Source: Streptomyces sp. NRRL WC-3549 (GTDB lineage: Bacteria; Actinomycetota; Actinomycetes; Streptomycetales; Streptomycetaceae). From it: a stretch of DNA of 5,643 bases. How positions within the stretch are numbered: the first letter of the stretch is position 1; each line of letters starts with the position of its first letter. The position numbers were made by a program, and so were the translations under genes. The notes under the pieces were generated by a model. The model saw nothing but the letters and a program-made list of their open reading frames with translations. It searched no databases and was not told the origin of the DNA. Location: NCBI RefSeq assembly GCF_000721935.1, contig NZ_KL585406.1, positions 7,792-13,434 on the forward strand, written 5' to 3'. Shown one piece after another: positions 1 through 5,419 of the stretch.

Positions 1-352
1 GGCCACGGCCGCGTACGCCGAGCGGGTCGCCGAGTGCGCCCGCGACTGGCCGGCCGGGTACGTGGCGCACCACTACACGCGCTACCTCGGGGACCTCTCC
101 GGCGGCCAGATCATCCGAGGCACGGCGGAGAAGACCTGGGGCTTCGAGCGCAAGGGCGACGGCGTGCGCTTCTACGTCTTCGAGCAGATCTCCAACCCGG
201 CCGCCTTCAAGCGGGAGTACCGGGAGCTGCTGGACGCGGTGAACGCCGACGACCTGGAGAAGCAGCGCATCGTCGACGAGTGCAAGCGCGCCTTCGCGCT
301 GAACACCGCCGTCTTCCGCGAGCTGGGCGAGGCGTTCCCGCTCAGCGCCTGA
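1..352 (+). CDS. hmuO: Haem oxygenase (biliverdin-producing), 5'-truncated by window edge
   Basis: The visible part is 116 residues, read in frame from base 2 and ending with TGA at 350-352; the true start lies left of the window. Haem oxygenase opens haem with O2 and electrons to give biliverdin, CO and Fe2+, and acts in the cytosol on imported or recycled haem. The sequence shows the family's distal-helix signature YLGDLSGGQ (about visible residues 28-36), whose glycines pack over the haem. The preceding HHYTRYLG and the following FYVFEQI and REYRELLDAV helices are also typical. The proximal histidine lies in the missing N-terminal part. Bacterial members are usually a little over 200 residues, so roughly half is present. 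The gene converges on the dehydrogenase gene. A link with the HtaA genes further right makes biological sense but crosses an adapter junction. The family call is secure; the symbol follows actinobacterial usage. Confidence 0.95.
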   Translation, partial: ATAAYAERVAECARDWPAGYVAHHYTRYLGDLSGGQIIRGTAEKTWGFERKGDGVRFYVFEQISNPAAFKREYRELLDAVNADDLEKQRIVDECKRAFALNTAVFRELGEAFPLSA

Positions 353-379
353 GACCGGCGCCCGGACGCAAGCCCGTGC

Positions 380-400
380 CGCCCGCCGCGATGGCGGGCG
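380..400 (+). terminator. Probable terminator hairpin after the haem oxygenase gene
   Basis: A perfect 8-bp GC stem, CGCCCGCC (380-387) with GGCGGGCG (393-400), closes a five-base loop and lies 27 bases after the haem oxygenase stop codon. No T tract follows, which is common for terminators in high-GC actinomycetes. A second, weaker inverted repeat, GTCGCG (451-456) with CGCGAC (472-477), lies in the same gap and could serve the convergent dehydrogenase gene. Apart from these, nothing recognisable was seen between 353 and 530. Confidence 0.5.
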
Positions 401-530
401 ACCGCGGACCCGGCCTGGCCACCTCGGCGGAGACAAGGCTTACTCGCTCCGTCGCGACCGCGGCTGGCTGCCGCGACGCCGGTGCGCCCCCTCGCTCCGC
501 GGGGACCGGATGCGCACCGCCGGCCGTCGC

Positions 531-1268
531 TCAGGCCCTGGTGTAGCCGCCGTCGGCGAAGAGTTCGGCACCGGTGACGAACGACGAGGCGTCCGAAGCC
601 AGGAAGAGGGCGGCCTCGGCGATTTCCTCGGCGTCAGCCAGCCGCCCCAGTGGCACGGTGGCCTCGGCGAACTGATCGGCGGCCGGTCCCGCGGCGCCCA
701 GCAGGCCAGGGGTCCGCGTGGGACCCGGGCTGAGCACGTTGACCCGGAATCGGCGCTCCCGTGACTGCCGGGCCCAGTTGTGCACGAGGTTGCCCACCGC
801 CGCCTTCGAGGCGCTGTAGACCTCGAGCTGCTCATTGGGCCGCACGCTGTTGCTCGAGCCGACGACCACGATGGAGGCGTTCTCCGCCAACAGCGGAAGC
901 GCCTTCTGAACGGTGAACAGCGTGCCCTTGACGTTGACGGCGAGCGTCAGGTCGACGTTCGCCTCGGTGTGGGCGCCGAGCGCGGCGTCCGCAGCGATTC
1001 CCGCGTTGGCCACCAGGACGTCGATGCGCCCGGCCTCCTCGCGGACGCGCGCGTAGAGCGCGTCCAGGTCGGCCAGGTCCGAGATGTCGGATCGCACGCC
1101 GGTGGCCGCGGGGCCCACCTCCTCGACCGCCGCTTCGAGGCGGTCGACGTCCCGGCCGGTCACGAAGACCCGTGCGCCCTCCCGGACGAAGCGGTGGGCG
1201 ATGGCCAGCCCGATCCCGCTGGTCCCTCCGGTGATCACGGCCACCTTCTCCTGCAGTACGCCTGGCAT
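531..1268 (-). CDS. SDR family NAD(P)-dependent oxidoreductase
   Basis: This 245-residue protein is a classical short-chain dehydrogenase/reductase, a soluble Rossmann-fold enzyme that moves hydride between NAD(P) and an alcohol or carbonyl. The motifs appear in order: cofactor-binding TGGTSGIG (13-20), NAG (88-90), catalytic Asn112 (AVNVKG), Ser138 (GSSNS), the YSASK catalytic pair Tyr151 and Lys155, PG (181-182), and the closing GAELFADGGYTRA, which is typical of the family. TGR (37-39) after the second strand puts a basic residue where NADP-preferring enzymes often have one, so NADP(H) is the likelier cofactor; this is inference. The ATG at 1266-1268 is supported by GAAGGG (1275-1280) six bases upstream. 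The length is normal and there are no gaps. The substrate cannot be read from the sequence. It is divergent from the TetR gene and probably repressed by it through the shared palindrome. Confidence 0.95.
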   Translation of the reverse strand: MPGVLQEKVAVITGGTSGIGLAIAHRFVREGARVFVTGRDVDRLEAAVEEVGPAATGVRSDISDLADLDALYARVREEAGRIDVLVANAGIAADAALGAHTEANVDLTLAVNVKGTLFTVQKALPLLAENASIVVVGSSNSVRPNEQLEVYSASKAAVGNLVHNWARQSRERRFRVNVLSPGPTRTPGLLGAAGPAADQFAEATVPLGRLADAEEIAEAALFLASDASSFVTGAELFADGGYTRA

Positions 1269-1289
1269 GTCGAACCCTTCAGTTCTGGA

Positions 1290-1325
1290 ATGGATCGTCC
1301 ATAACGTAGGCAGTAATGGACGATC
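1290..1325. promoter_or_regulatory. Palindromic operator, probably bound by the TetR regulator
   Basis: A perfect inverted repeat has arms GATCGTCCAT (1293-1302) and ATGGACGATC (1316-1325) separated by 13 bases. The left arm is also part of a compact palindrome, ATGGA-TCG-TCCAT (1290-1302). The repeats sit in the 83-bp region between the divergent dehydrogenase and repressor genes, where TetR-family proteins usually bind to control their neighbour and themselves. Which of the two symmetries is the real binding unit cannot be decided by eye; two dimers on the two halves is also possible. Confidence 0.6.
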
Positions 1326-1332
1326 GAGTCAA
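1303..1332 (-). promoter_or_regulatory. Probable promoter of the SDR gene
   Basis: On the minus strand a -35-like TTGACT (1327-1332) is followed after 18 bases by TACGTT (1303-1308), which fits the TAnnnT pattern of Streptomyces -10 boxes. Transcription would start near 1296, giving a leader of about 28 bases that includes the GAAGGG ribosome site. One arm of the palindromic operator falls in the spacer and the other just downstream of the -10 box, a layout suited to repression by steric block. Confidence 0.5.
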
Positions 1333-1351
1333 GAACGGTTAGGCTGAGACC

Positions 1352-1996
1352 ATGCCGAGACCACGCGCATTCGACGAACGCCACGTCCTGGAGCGGGCCC
1401 GGGAACAGTTCTGGGCGACCGGCTATGCGGGGACCCGGATGGACGACATCGCCCGGGCGACCGGCCTGGGCAAGGGCAGCCTGTACGGCGCTTTCGGCGA
1501 CAAGGGCAAGCTGTTCCACCGCGTGTTCGGCGACTGGTGCACCGCAGTCGTCGAGGTGGCCGAAGGGCGGCTGGCAGGTGGCCCGGACGCAGAGGCCCTG
1601 GCCCGGCTGTCGGAATACGTGCACCTCATGGCGGAGAACACCGCCTTGGACACCGAGCGCCGCGGGTGCCTGTTGGCCAAGGGCGCGGCGGAAATGGCCC
1701 AGCGCGATCCGACGGTCGCCGGACGTTCGGCCGAGACCATGACGGCACTGCTGACCCTGCTGCGGACGGAGATCAGCGCCGCCCAGCGCCACGGTGACAT
1801 CGACAGCGCTGCGGACCCGGAGCGGCTGGCGGCACTGCTGCTGACCGTGGTCCGCGGTATCGAGGCGGTAGGCAAGGCCGGCCTGGGCCCGGAGACGGTG
1901 CGGAACATCGCAGACACCGCACTGGCAGTGCTGCCCACGCCCGGGGGGCCGAAACGCCTCGCACCCGGGTGCGGTCCTCCTGGGAGAGCGACGTAG
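1352..1996 (+). CDS. TetR/AcrR family transcriptional regulator
   Basis: This 214-residue regulator begins MPRPRAFDER and has a TetR-type N-terminal DNA-binding domain at about residues 8-60. The helix-turn-helix is MDDIARATGLGKGSLYGAFGDKGKLF, in which GLGKGSLYGAFGDK is the recognition part. The C-terminal ligand domain carries RRGCLLAKGAAE (103-114). This resembles, from memory, the region of E. coli NemR around its redox-active Cys106, and the cysteine here is also residue 106. The effector is unknown. The ATG at 1352 has only a weak ribosome site (AGG at 1341-1343, eight bases upstream). The last 17 or so residues (GGPKRLAPGCGPP and onward) go beyond the usual end near LPTP and look like read-through into low-complexity sequence. 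Being divergent from the dehydrogenase gene across a palindrome makes local autoregulated repression the likely role. Confidence 0.94.
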   Translation: MPRPRAFDERHVLERAREQFWATGYAGTRMDDIARATGLGKGSLYGAFGDKGKLFHRVFGDWCTAVVEVAEGRLAGGPDAEALARLSEYVHLMAENTALDTERRGCLLAKGAAEMAQRDPTVAGRSAETMTALLTLLRTEISAAQRHGDIDSAADPERLAALLLTVVRGIEAVGKAGLGPETVRNIADTALAVLPTPGGPKRLAPGCGPPGRAT

Positions 1997-2198
1997 CCGG
2001 TCATCGCGACGAGGCTGACACGGTCGGCCGAGTCGGGCCCTAAGTCACCGGCCGCGGAGAGGGCGAGGGGAATCCGAGCGATGCGCCCGGTCCCCACAGA
2101 AGGACTGCCGCTCCGGTGAGGACAGCGTTGTCGGAGAAGCTGACGCCTTGGCAAGGCCGGGCATTCAAGCACCGCGCGGAGGCCGCGCACCCCGGCGG
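1997..2198. other. Gap without a convincing gene, ending at the adapter
   Basis: No complete gene is convincing here. On the minus strand one open frame runs from the adapter edge to TAG at 2040-2042. It includes the stretches GVSFSDNAVLTGAAVLLWG and LGFPSPSPRPVT and could be the 3' tail of a gene cut off by the junction, but it matches no family I recognise and its codon bias is only moderate. A short GC inverted repeat, GCGCGG (2174-2179) with CCGCGC (2183-2188), lies just before the junction and has no clear role. Confidence 0.3.
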
Positions 2199-2230
2199 CT
2201 GTCTCTTATACAGATGTGTATAAGAGACAG
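2199..2230. other. Tn5 mosaic-end adapter pair (library artefact; assembly junction)
   Basis: The complete 19-base hyperactive Tn5 mosaic end AGATGTGTATAAGAGACAG occupies 2212-2230. It is preceded head-to-head by the first 13 bases of its reverse complement, CTGTCTCTTATAC (2199-2211). This sequence is the constant part of transposase-based sequencing adapters. AT-rich in a very GC-rich setting, it stands out at once. No transposase gene is present, and the nine bases on either side (CCCCGGCGG and GCTGTCGCC) are not a target duplication. It is therefore read as untrimmed adapter joining two library fragments, not as a native mobile element. The adjacency of 1-2198 and 2231-5643 is unproven. 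Confidence 0.96.
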
Positions 2231-2245
2231 GCTGTCGCCGGTGCG

Positions 2246-2270
2246 GCCCCGCCGGGTGGTTCCGGGGGGC
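2246..2270 (-). terminator. Possible terminator hairpin after the HtaA genes
   Basis: Read on either strand, GCCCC (2246-2250) pairs with GGGGC (2266-2270) and CCGG (2252-2255) with CCGG (2262-2265). This gives a nine-pair all-GC stem with one bulged base (2251) and a six-base loop. It starts five bases beyond the stop codon of the distal HtaA gene. There is no T tract. It is a reasonable end for the minus-strand transcript but could be chance in such GC-rich sequence. Confidence 0.4.
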
Positions 2271-2275
2271 ACGGA

Positions 2276-3874
2276 TCAGACGGCGTCGGCGCGGCGACGG
2301 CGTGCGGCGATCACCACACCGGCGCCCGCCGCGACGACGACACCCGAGGCGGCGGCCAGTGCGCCGGTCGGGAGGTCGGAGCCGGTGGAGGCGAGGGAGC
2401 CCGAGCCGCCGAGGGAGCCGCCCACGGACCCGCCGCCGACCGTGCCACCGGACCCGCCGGTCGTACCGGACCCGCCGATGGAGCCGCTGCCTCCGGCGGA
2501 GCCGGAGCCGCCGGATCCGCCGGTGGCGCCCGGGAGTTCGGCGTCCTCGTCCAGGGCGACGGCGACGGTCAGGGCGTCGAGCGCCTCGCCCTTGTCGTAC
2601 ATGCCGCCGAACGCCTTGGTGCCGTCGGCGGTCAGCGTGGCGGGAACGCCCTTCAGCGTCACGACCCCGTCCTCGGCGGCGAGTTCACCGGCCGGGAGCT
2701 TCAGGTCGGCCACCGTCAGGGCGGTGTAGGTGGCGACCTCCTTGGTGCGGCGGTCCTTGGTGGAGACGTCGGCGACCAGCGTGCCGGTGGAGCCCTTCAC
2801 CTGGACCCGCAGCTTGCTGAGGGAGAGGTCGAGGGTGTGGGCACCCTCCTCCTTGTGGCCGAGGAAGCGGACCGAGCCGGCGAACTCGGCCTCCAGGGTC
2901 TGCTGGTCGGCGTCGAAGGCCCCGGTGGCGTCGGGGAAGCGGTAGCCGCCGGACGAGGCCGTGGCGCCGCCGGACGTCTTGATCTCGCCGTGGGCGATGG
3001 GACCCGTGACGTAGGCGCGGAAGGACTCCTTGACGCCCCAGTCGAGGGTGCCGTCGACGACCGGGCCCTGCTCGACGGCCGGGCTGGTGGCGGACGCGGA
3101 GGGACGCGGGGAGGCGGAGGAGGACGGGGTGGGGTGGCCGGGCCCGGTCGACGGCCCCGCCGAGGGCTCTTCGCCCGGCTCCTGGGAGGGCTCCTTCGAG
3201 GGCTCCTCGCTCGGCTCGTGGCTCGGCTCCTCGCTCGGCGTCGGCTCCTCGCTCGGCTCCGGGGCGGTCTTTACGGAGAGGGTGGCGGCGTCGAGCTCCG
3301 CCCCTTCCGCGTACATGTTGTCGAAGACCTCGGCGCCCGCCTTGGTGAGGGTGGCGGGCATGTCCTTGTAGACCGTCGCGCCGCCCTCGCCCTGGCTCGG
3401 GCGGACCGTGGAGAGGTCCAGCGCGGCGACCGCGACGTCGTCCTGGGTGCCCTCGGGGGTCTTCACGTCGGCGGTGATCGCACCCCCGGTGAGGGTCGTC
3501 GTGACCTTCACGTCGGAGAGGGTGATGTCCAGGACGCCACCGTGGGCGCTGAAGGTGACGCTGCCGTCGAAGGCGGTGGCGGTGGCGTGGGTGGAGGTGT
3601 CGTAGGTGCCCTTGCCGTTGCCGAAGGTGAAGGCACCGTTGCCGGCGGCCTGGGTGGCCCCGTCCTTGACGGTGACGGTGCCGGCCGCGCCGATGTATCT
3701 GCGGAAGGACTCCTTGAAGCCCCAGTCCAGCGTGCCGTCCGTCAGGTGCCTGGTGGCGGCGGGAGCGGCCTCCTCGGCGTCTGCCGCGAGGGCGGGGAGG
3801 GCGAAGGTCGCGCCAAGGGCGGCTGCGGTGGCGACCGCGGCGGCGAGGGCTATGGGGCGGCGGGTAGCGGCCAT
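2276..3874 (-). CDS. Secreted HtaA-domain haem-binding protein with LAxTG wall-sorting signal
   Basis: A 532-residue surface protein. A signal peptide occupies residues 1-30 (MAATRRP, hydrophobic core, cleavage near ALA/AD). Two HtaA domains follow, at about 45-203 and 273-443. Each has the LDWGxKESFRxY opening with Tyr60 or Tyr288, a central histidine (His111 in FSAHGG, His340 in FLGHKE) and a late tyrosine (Tyr188 in DNMY, Tyr426 in GGMY). These correspond to the Tyr/His positions reported for haem binding in Corynebacterium HtaA-type domains. The linker (206-240) is a Glu-Pro-Ser repeat. After domain 2 comes a Gly/Ser-rich stalk (450-493), then LASTG (494-498), a hydrophobic segment (about 503-524) and RRRR. 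LAxTG is the class E sortase motif of Streptomyces, so covalent wall attachment is expected. The ATG at 3872-3874 has GGAG eight bases upstream. It lies 79 bases behind the other HtaA gene and is probably co-transcribed with it. The likely role is haem capture and relay. Confidence 0.95.
   Translation of the reverse strand: MAATRRPIALAAAVATAAALGATFALPALAADAEEAAPAATRHLTDGTLDWGFKESFRRYIGAAGTVTVKDGATQAAGNGAFTFGNGKGTYDTSTHATATAFDGSVTFSAHGGVLDITLSDVKVTTTLTGGAITADVKTPEGTQDDVAVAALDLSTVRPSQGEGGATVYKDMPATLTKAGAEVFDNMYAEGAELDAATLSVKTAPEPSEEPTPSEEPSHEPSEEPSKEPSQEPGEEPSAGPSTGPGHPTPSSSASPRPSASATSPAVEQGPVVDGTLDWGVKESFRAYVTGPIAHGEIKTSGGATASSGGYRFPDATGAFDADQQTLEAEFAGSVRFLGHKEEGAHTLDLSLSKLRVQVKGSTGTLVADVSTKDRRTKEVATYTALTVADLKLPAGELAAEDGVVTLKGVPATLTADGTKAFGGMYDKGEALDALTVAVALDEDAELPGATGGSGGSGSAGGSGSIGGSGTTGGSGGTVGGGSVGGSLGGSGSLASTGSDLPTGALAAASGVVVAAGAGVVIAARRRRADAV
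2396..2527 (-). repeat. Gly/Ser-rich low-complexity stalk in the distal HtaA protein
   Basis: Residues 450-493 are almost only Gly and Ser with occasional Ala, Thr, Ile, Val and Leu, in irregular GGSGS-type units. It lies between the second haem-binding domain and the sorting signal, so it probably acts as a flexible spacer through the cell wall. At DNA level it is a degenerate GGC/TCC repeat and a likely site of length variation. Confidence 0.8.
3155..3259 (-). repeat. Degenerate Glu-Pro-Ser repeat in the inter-domain linker
   Basis: Residues 206-240 are built from four-residue units such as EPSE, EPSH, EPSK, EPSQ and EPGE, encoded by a degenerate 12-base repeat. The segment is acidic and extended and separates the two HtaA domains, followed by a Pro/Ser/Thr-rich stretch to about residue 268. 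A rigid spacer is the natural reading. The repeats may vary in number between strains. Confidence 0.8.
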
Positions 3875-3953
3875 GACGGTGACTCCAGGGGAGACGTGGG
3901 TGGTTGGGAACGTGTGAGGGGAGGGAGGGAAGGTTCAGGGGTTCCCGGCGGCC

Positions 3954-5306
3954 TTACGCCGCCGGAGGGCCAGCCAGAGACCGCCGCCCGCGGCGGCGAG
4001 CAGCACCGGTCCCGGCCTCCGCGGCCACCGGCCGGGTGGACGGCGTGGCCGCCGGCTTCTCCTCGGGTGCCGCGGAGGGTCCGGCGGTGGTGCCCAGGTC
4101 GGGCAGTGCGGGCAGCTCGGCCTTCGCGTCGACGGCGACGGCCAGGGAGACGGGGTCCATCGCGGTACCCGCGGTGTAGAGCGAGCCGAAGGCCTTGGCG
4201 CCGTCCGCGGTCAGGGTCGCGGGGGCCTCGGTGAGGACGGCGAGGCCGTCCTTCGGGGCGAGGCCCTTGGCGGTGAAGGTGACGAGCGGTACGTCCTCGC
4301 GGGTACCGCCCTCGCTGGTGACGTCGGCGCGGAGGGTCCCCTTGCCCGAGGCCACCTTCACGGTGACACCGGCCAGTTCGAGGTCGAGGCCGCCCTTGCC
4401 GGTGAAGTGGACGCGGCCGGCGAACGCGGCGTCCAGGCTCTGCCTCTCCGCGTCGTACGTGCCCTTGCCCTGCGGGAAGCGGAAGAGGGCACCGCCGTCC
4501 TGGGCGCCGTCGGTGAGGGTCCACTTCCCCTGGGCGATGGAGCCGGTGACGTACTCGCGGTAGGTGCGCCGTACGCCCCAGTCCACCGCCGCGTCCTCGA
4601 AGCGGCCCGCGGCCTTCCCGGGCTTCTTCGCCTTCGAGGGGGACGGCGACGGGGAGGCGGGGGCGGCCGGCGCCTGAGCCGGGGCCTTGGTGTCGACGGA
4701 GAGGGTGATCGGGTCCAGGGGGGTGCCCGCCGCGTAGTAGCCGGCGAAGGCCGTCGCGCCCTGGGCGGTCAGCGTCGCGGGGACGGAGTCGAGGGCGATG
4801 GGCGTGGACCCGCCCCGCATGTTGATCCCCGACAGGCCGAGCGTGGCCATCGGCACCTGGGCGGTGGTGGTGACGCGCCCGCTCTCGCGGTCCTTGCTGA
4901 CCGTGTCGGCGTAGAGGGTCCCGCTGCCGCCGGAGATCCGGACGGTGGGACGGCTGATGGTGAGGTCCAACTGGTCGGAGCCGTCGGACTGCCTGTGGCC
5001 GACGAAGCGGACGCCGCCCGAGAAGCCGGCCCGGAACTCCCCGCTGCCCGGGTCGTAGGAGCCGGTGGCGGAGTGGAAGCGGAACTGACTGCCGCCGACC
5101 GTGGCGGCTCCCCCGGTGAGGCTCCAACTGCCCTGGGCGATCGGGCCGGTGACGTAACTCTGGAACGAGGACTTGACGGCCCAGTCGAGCCTGCCGCCCT
5201 GCACCGTGCGGCTCGCCGCCTGCGCGGCGGTGGCTGGAAACAATGCTCCCAGCACCACCGCGAACAGCGCGACGGCGAGCGCGCGGACGGATCTGGACGG
5301 CTGCAT
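3954..5306 (-). CDS. Secreted HtaA-domain haem-binding protein; C-terminal anchor lost by frameshift
   Basis: As read, 450 residues. A signal peptide spans 1-30 (MQPSRSVRAL, hydrophobic core, AQA/A). HtaA domain 1 is at about 37-205, with Tyr51, His104 (FVGHRQ) and Tyr190/191. A Pro/Ser/Lys linker (206-234) leads to HtaA domain 2 at about 237-393, with Tyr252 and Tyr377 but Lys304 where the histidine is expected. The ATG at 5304-5306 is chosen over an in-frame ATG at 5331-5333 because GGGAGG lies five bases before it and the upstream start would sit inside the iron box. The C-terminus (TGAARRRGRRSLAG...) is unnatural. Removing one base near 4011-4013 restores GPVLLAAAGGGLWLAL, then RRRKAAGNP and a stop at 3935-3937, a standard membrane anchor. 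The gene is first of two HtaA genes, divergent from the probable hmuT, and probably repressed by iron. Confidence 0.93.
   Translation of the reverse strand: MQPSRSVRALAVALFAVVLGALFPATAAQAASRTVQGGRLDWAVKSSFQSYVTGPIAQGSWSLTGGAATVGGSQFRFHSATGSYDPGSGEFRAGFSGGVRFVGHRQSDGSDQLDLTISRPTVRISGGSGTLYADTVSKDRESGRVTTTAQVPMATLGLSGINMRGGSTPIALDSVPATLTAQGATAFAGYYAAGTPLDPITLSVDTKAPAQAPAAPASPSPSPSKAKKPGKAAGRFEDAAVDWGVRRTYREYVTGSIAQGKWTLTDGAQDGGALFRFPQGKGTYDAERQSLDAAFAGRVHFTGKGGLDLELAGVTVKVASGKGTLRADVTSEGGTREDVPLVTFTAKGLAPKDGLAVLTEAPATLTADGAKAFGSLYTAGTAMDPVSLAVAVDAKAELPALPDLGTTAGPSAAPEEKPAATPSTRPVAAEAGTGAARRRGRRSLAGPPAA
4011..4013 (-). other. Likely frameshift point (one extra base) in the proximal HtaA gene
   Basis: Up to this point the minus-strand frame reads RPVAAEAG. 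Beyond it the frame gives an Arg-rich tail and stops at TAA (3954-3956). The neighbouring frame gives a hydrophobic helix, three arginines and a lysine, and stops at TGA (3935-3937). Dropping one base of the GGG run joins both halves into the expected anchor. The exact base could lie slightly upstream. A sequencing or assembly error is the likelier cause, given the adapter elsewhere in the window, but a real mutation is possible. Confidence 0.75.
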
Positions 5307-5331
5307 GGGACCCTCCCGAAGGGCTAGAAAC

Positions 5332-5350
5332 ATAGGTAAGGCTAACCTAA
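5332..5350. promoter_or_regulatory. Iron box (DtxR/IdeR/DmdR-type operator)
   Basis: ATAGGTAAGGCTAACCTAA matches the consensus TTAGGTTAGGCTAACCTAA at 17 of 19 positions. Such sites bind the Fe2+-loaded DtxR-family repressor, called DmdR in Streptomyces. It lies 25 bases upstream of the proximal HtaA start and 69 bases upstream of the proposed hmuT start, so one site could repress both directions when iron is sufficient. The match and the haem-uptake context agree well. Confidence 0.87.
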
Positions 5351-5419
5351 GGTGTACTCAGCCCGTGCCGGAACCCCCTCCGCCACTCCCCTTCGCAACA
5401 TTCCCAGGACGGTGCACTC

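Noticed and set aside
1423..2190. Minus-strand frame opposite the TetR gene
   Set aside because: Ser/Arg/Pro-rich antisense shadow with no recognisable domain; the TetR frame is clearly the coding one.
2199..2230. Inverted repeat resembling transposon ends (native IS or MITE)
   Set aside because: The sequence is exactly the engineered Tn5 mosaic end used in sequencing libraries, with no target duplication and no transposase; artefact is far more likely.
2148..2729. Plus-strand open frame crossing the adapter, with a Pro-rich C-terminal part
   Set aside because: It translates the adapter (LSLIQMCIRDR) and then the antisense of the HtaA gene; it is a shadow, not a gene.
3945..3965. Perfect 8-bp hairpin CCGGCGGC/GCCGCCGG between the two HtaA genes
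   Set aside because: In the restored reading frame it lies inside coding sequence for the RRRKAAG tail, with no T tract; a terminator or attenuator role cannot be supported.
2216..4234. Very long plus-strand open frame (672 codons)
   Set aside because: It starts inside the adapter and is antisense to both HtaA genes; it is Gly/Arg-rich low complexity without domains. Long antisense frames are usual in high-GC DNA.
3850..5127. 425-codon minus-strand frame overlapping the proximal HtaA gene
   Set aside because: Arg/Pro/His-rich out-of-frame translation of the HtaA gene without a plausible start. Only its 3' neighbourhood is informative, for the frameshift question.
5331..5333. Upstream in-frame ATG for the proximal HtaA gene
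   Set aside because: It overlaps the iron box, lacks a ribosome site and would add a charged MFLALREGP before a normal signal peptide; the ATG at 5304-5306 fits better.
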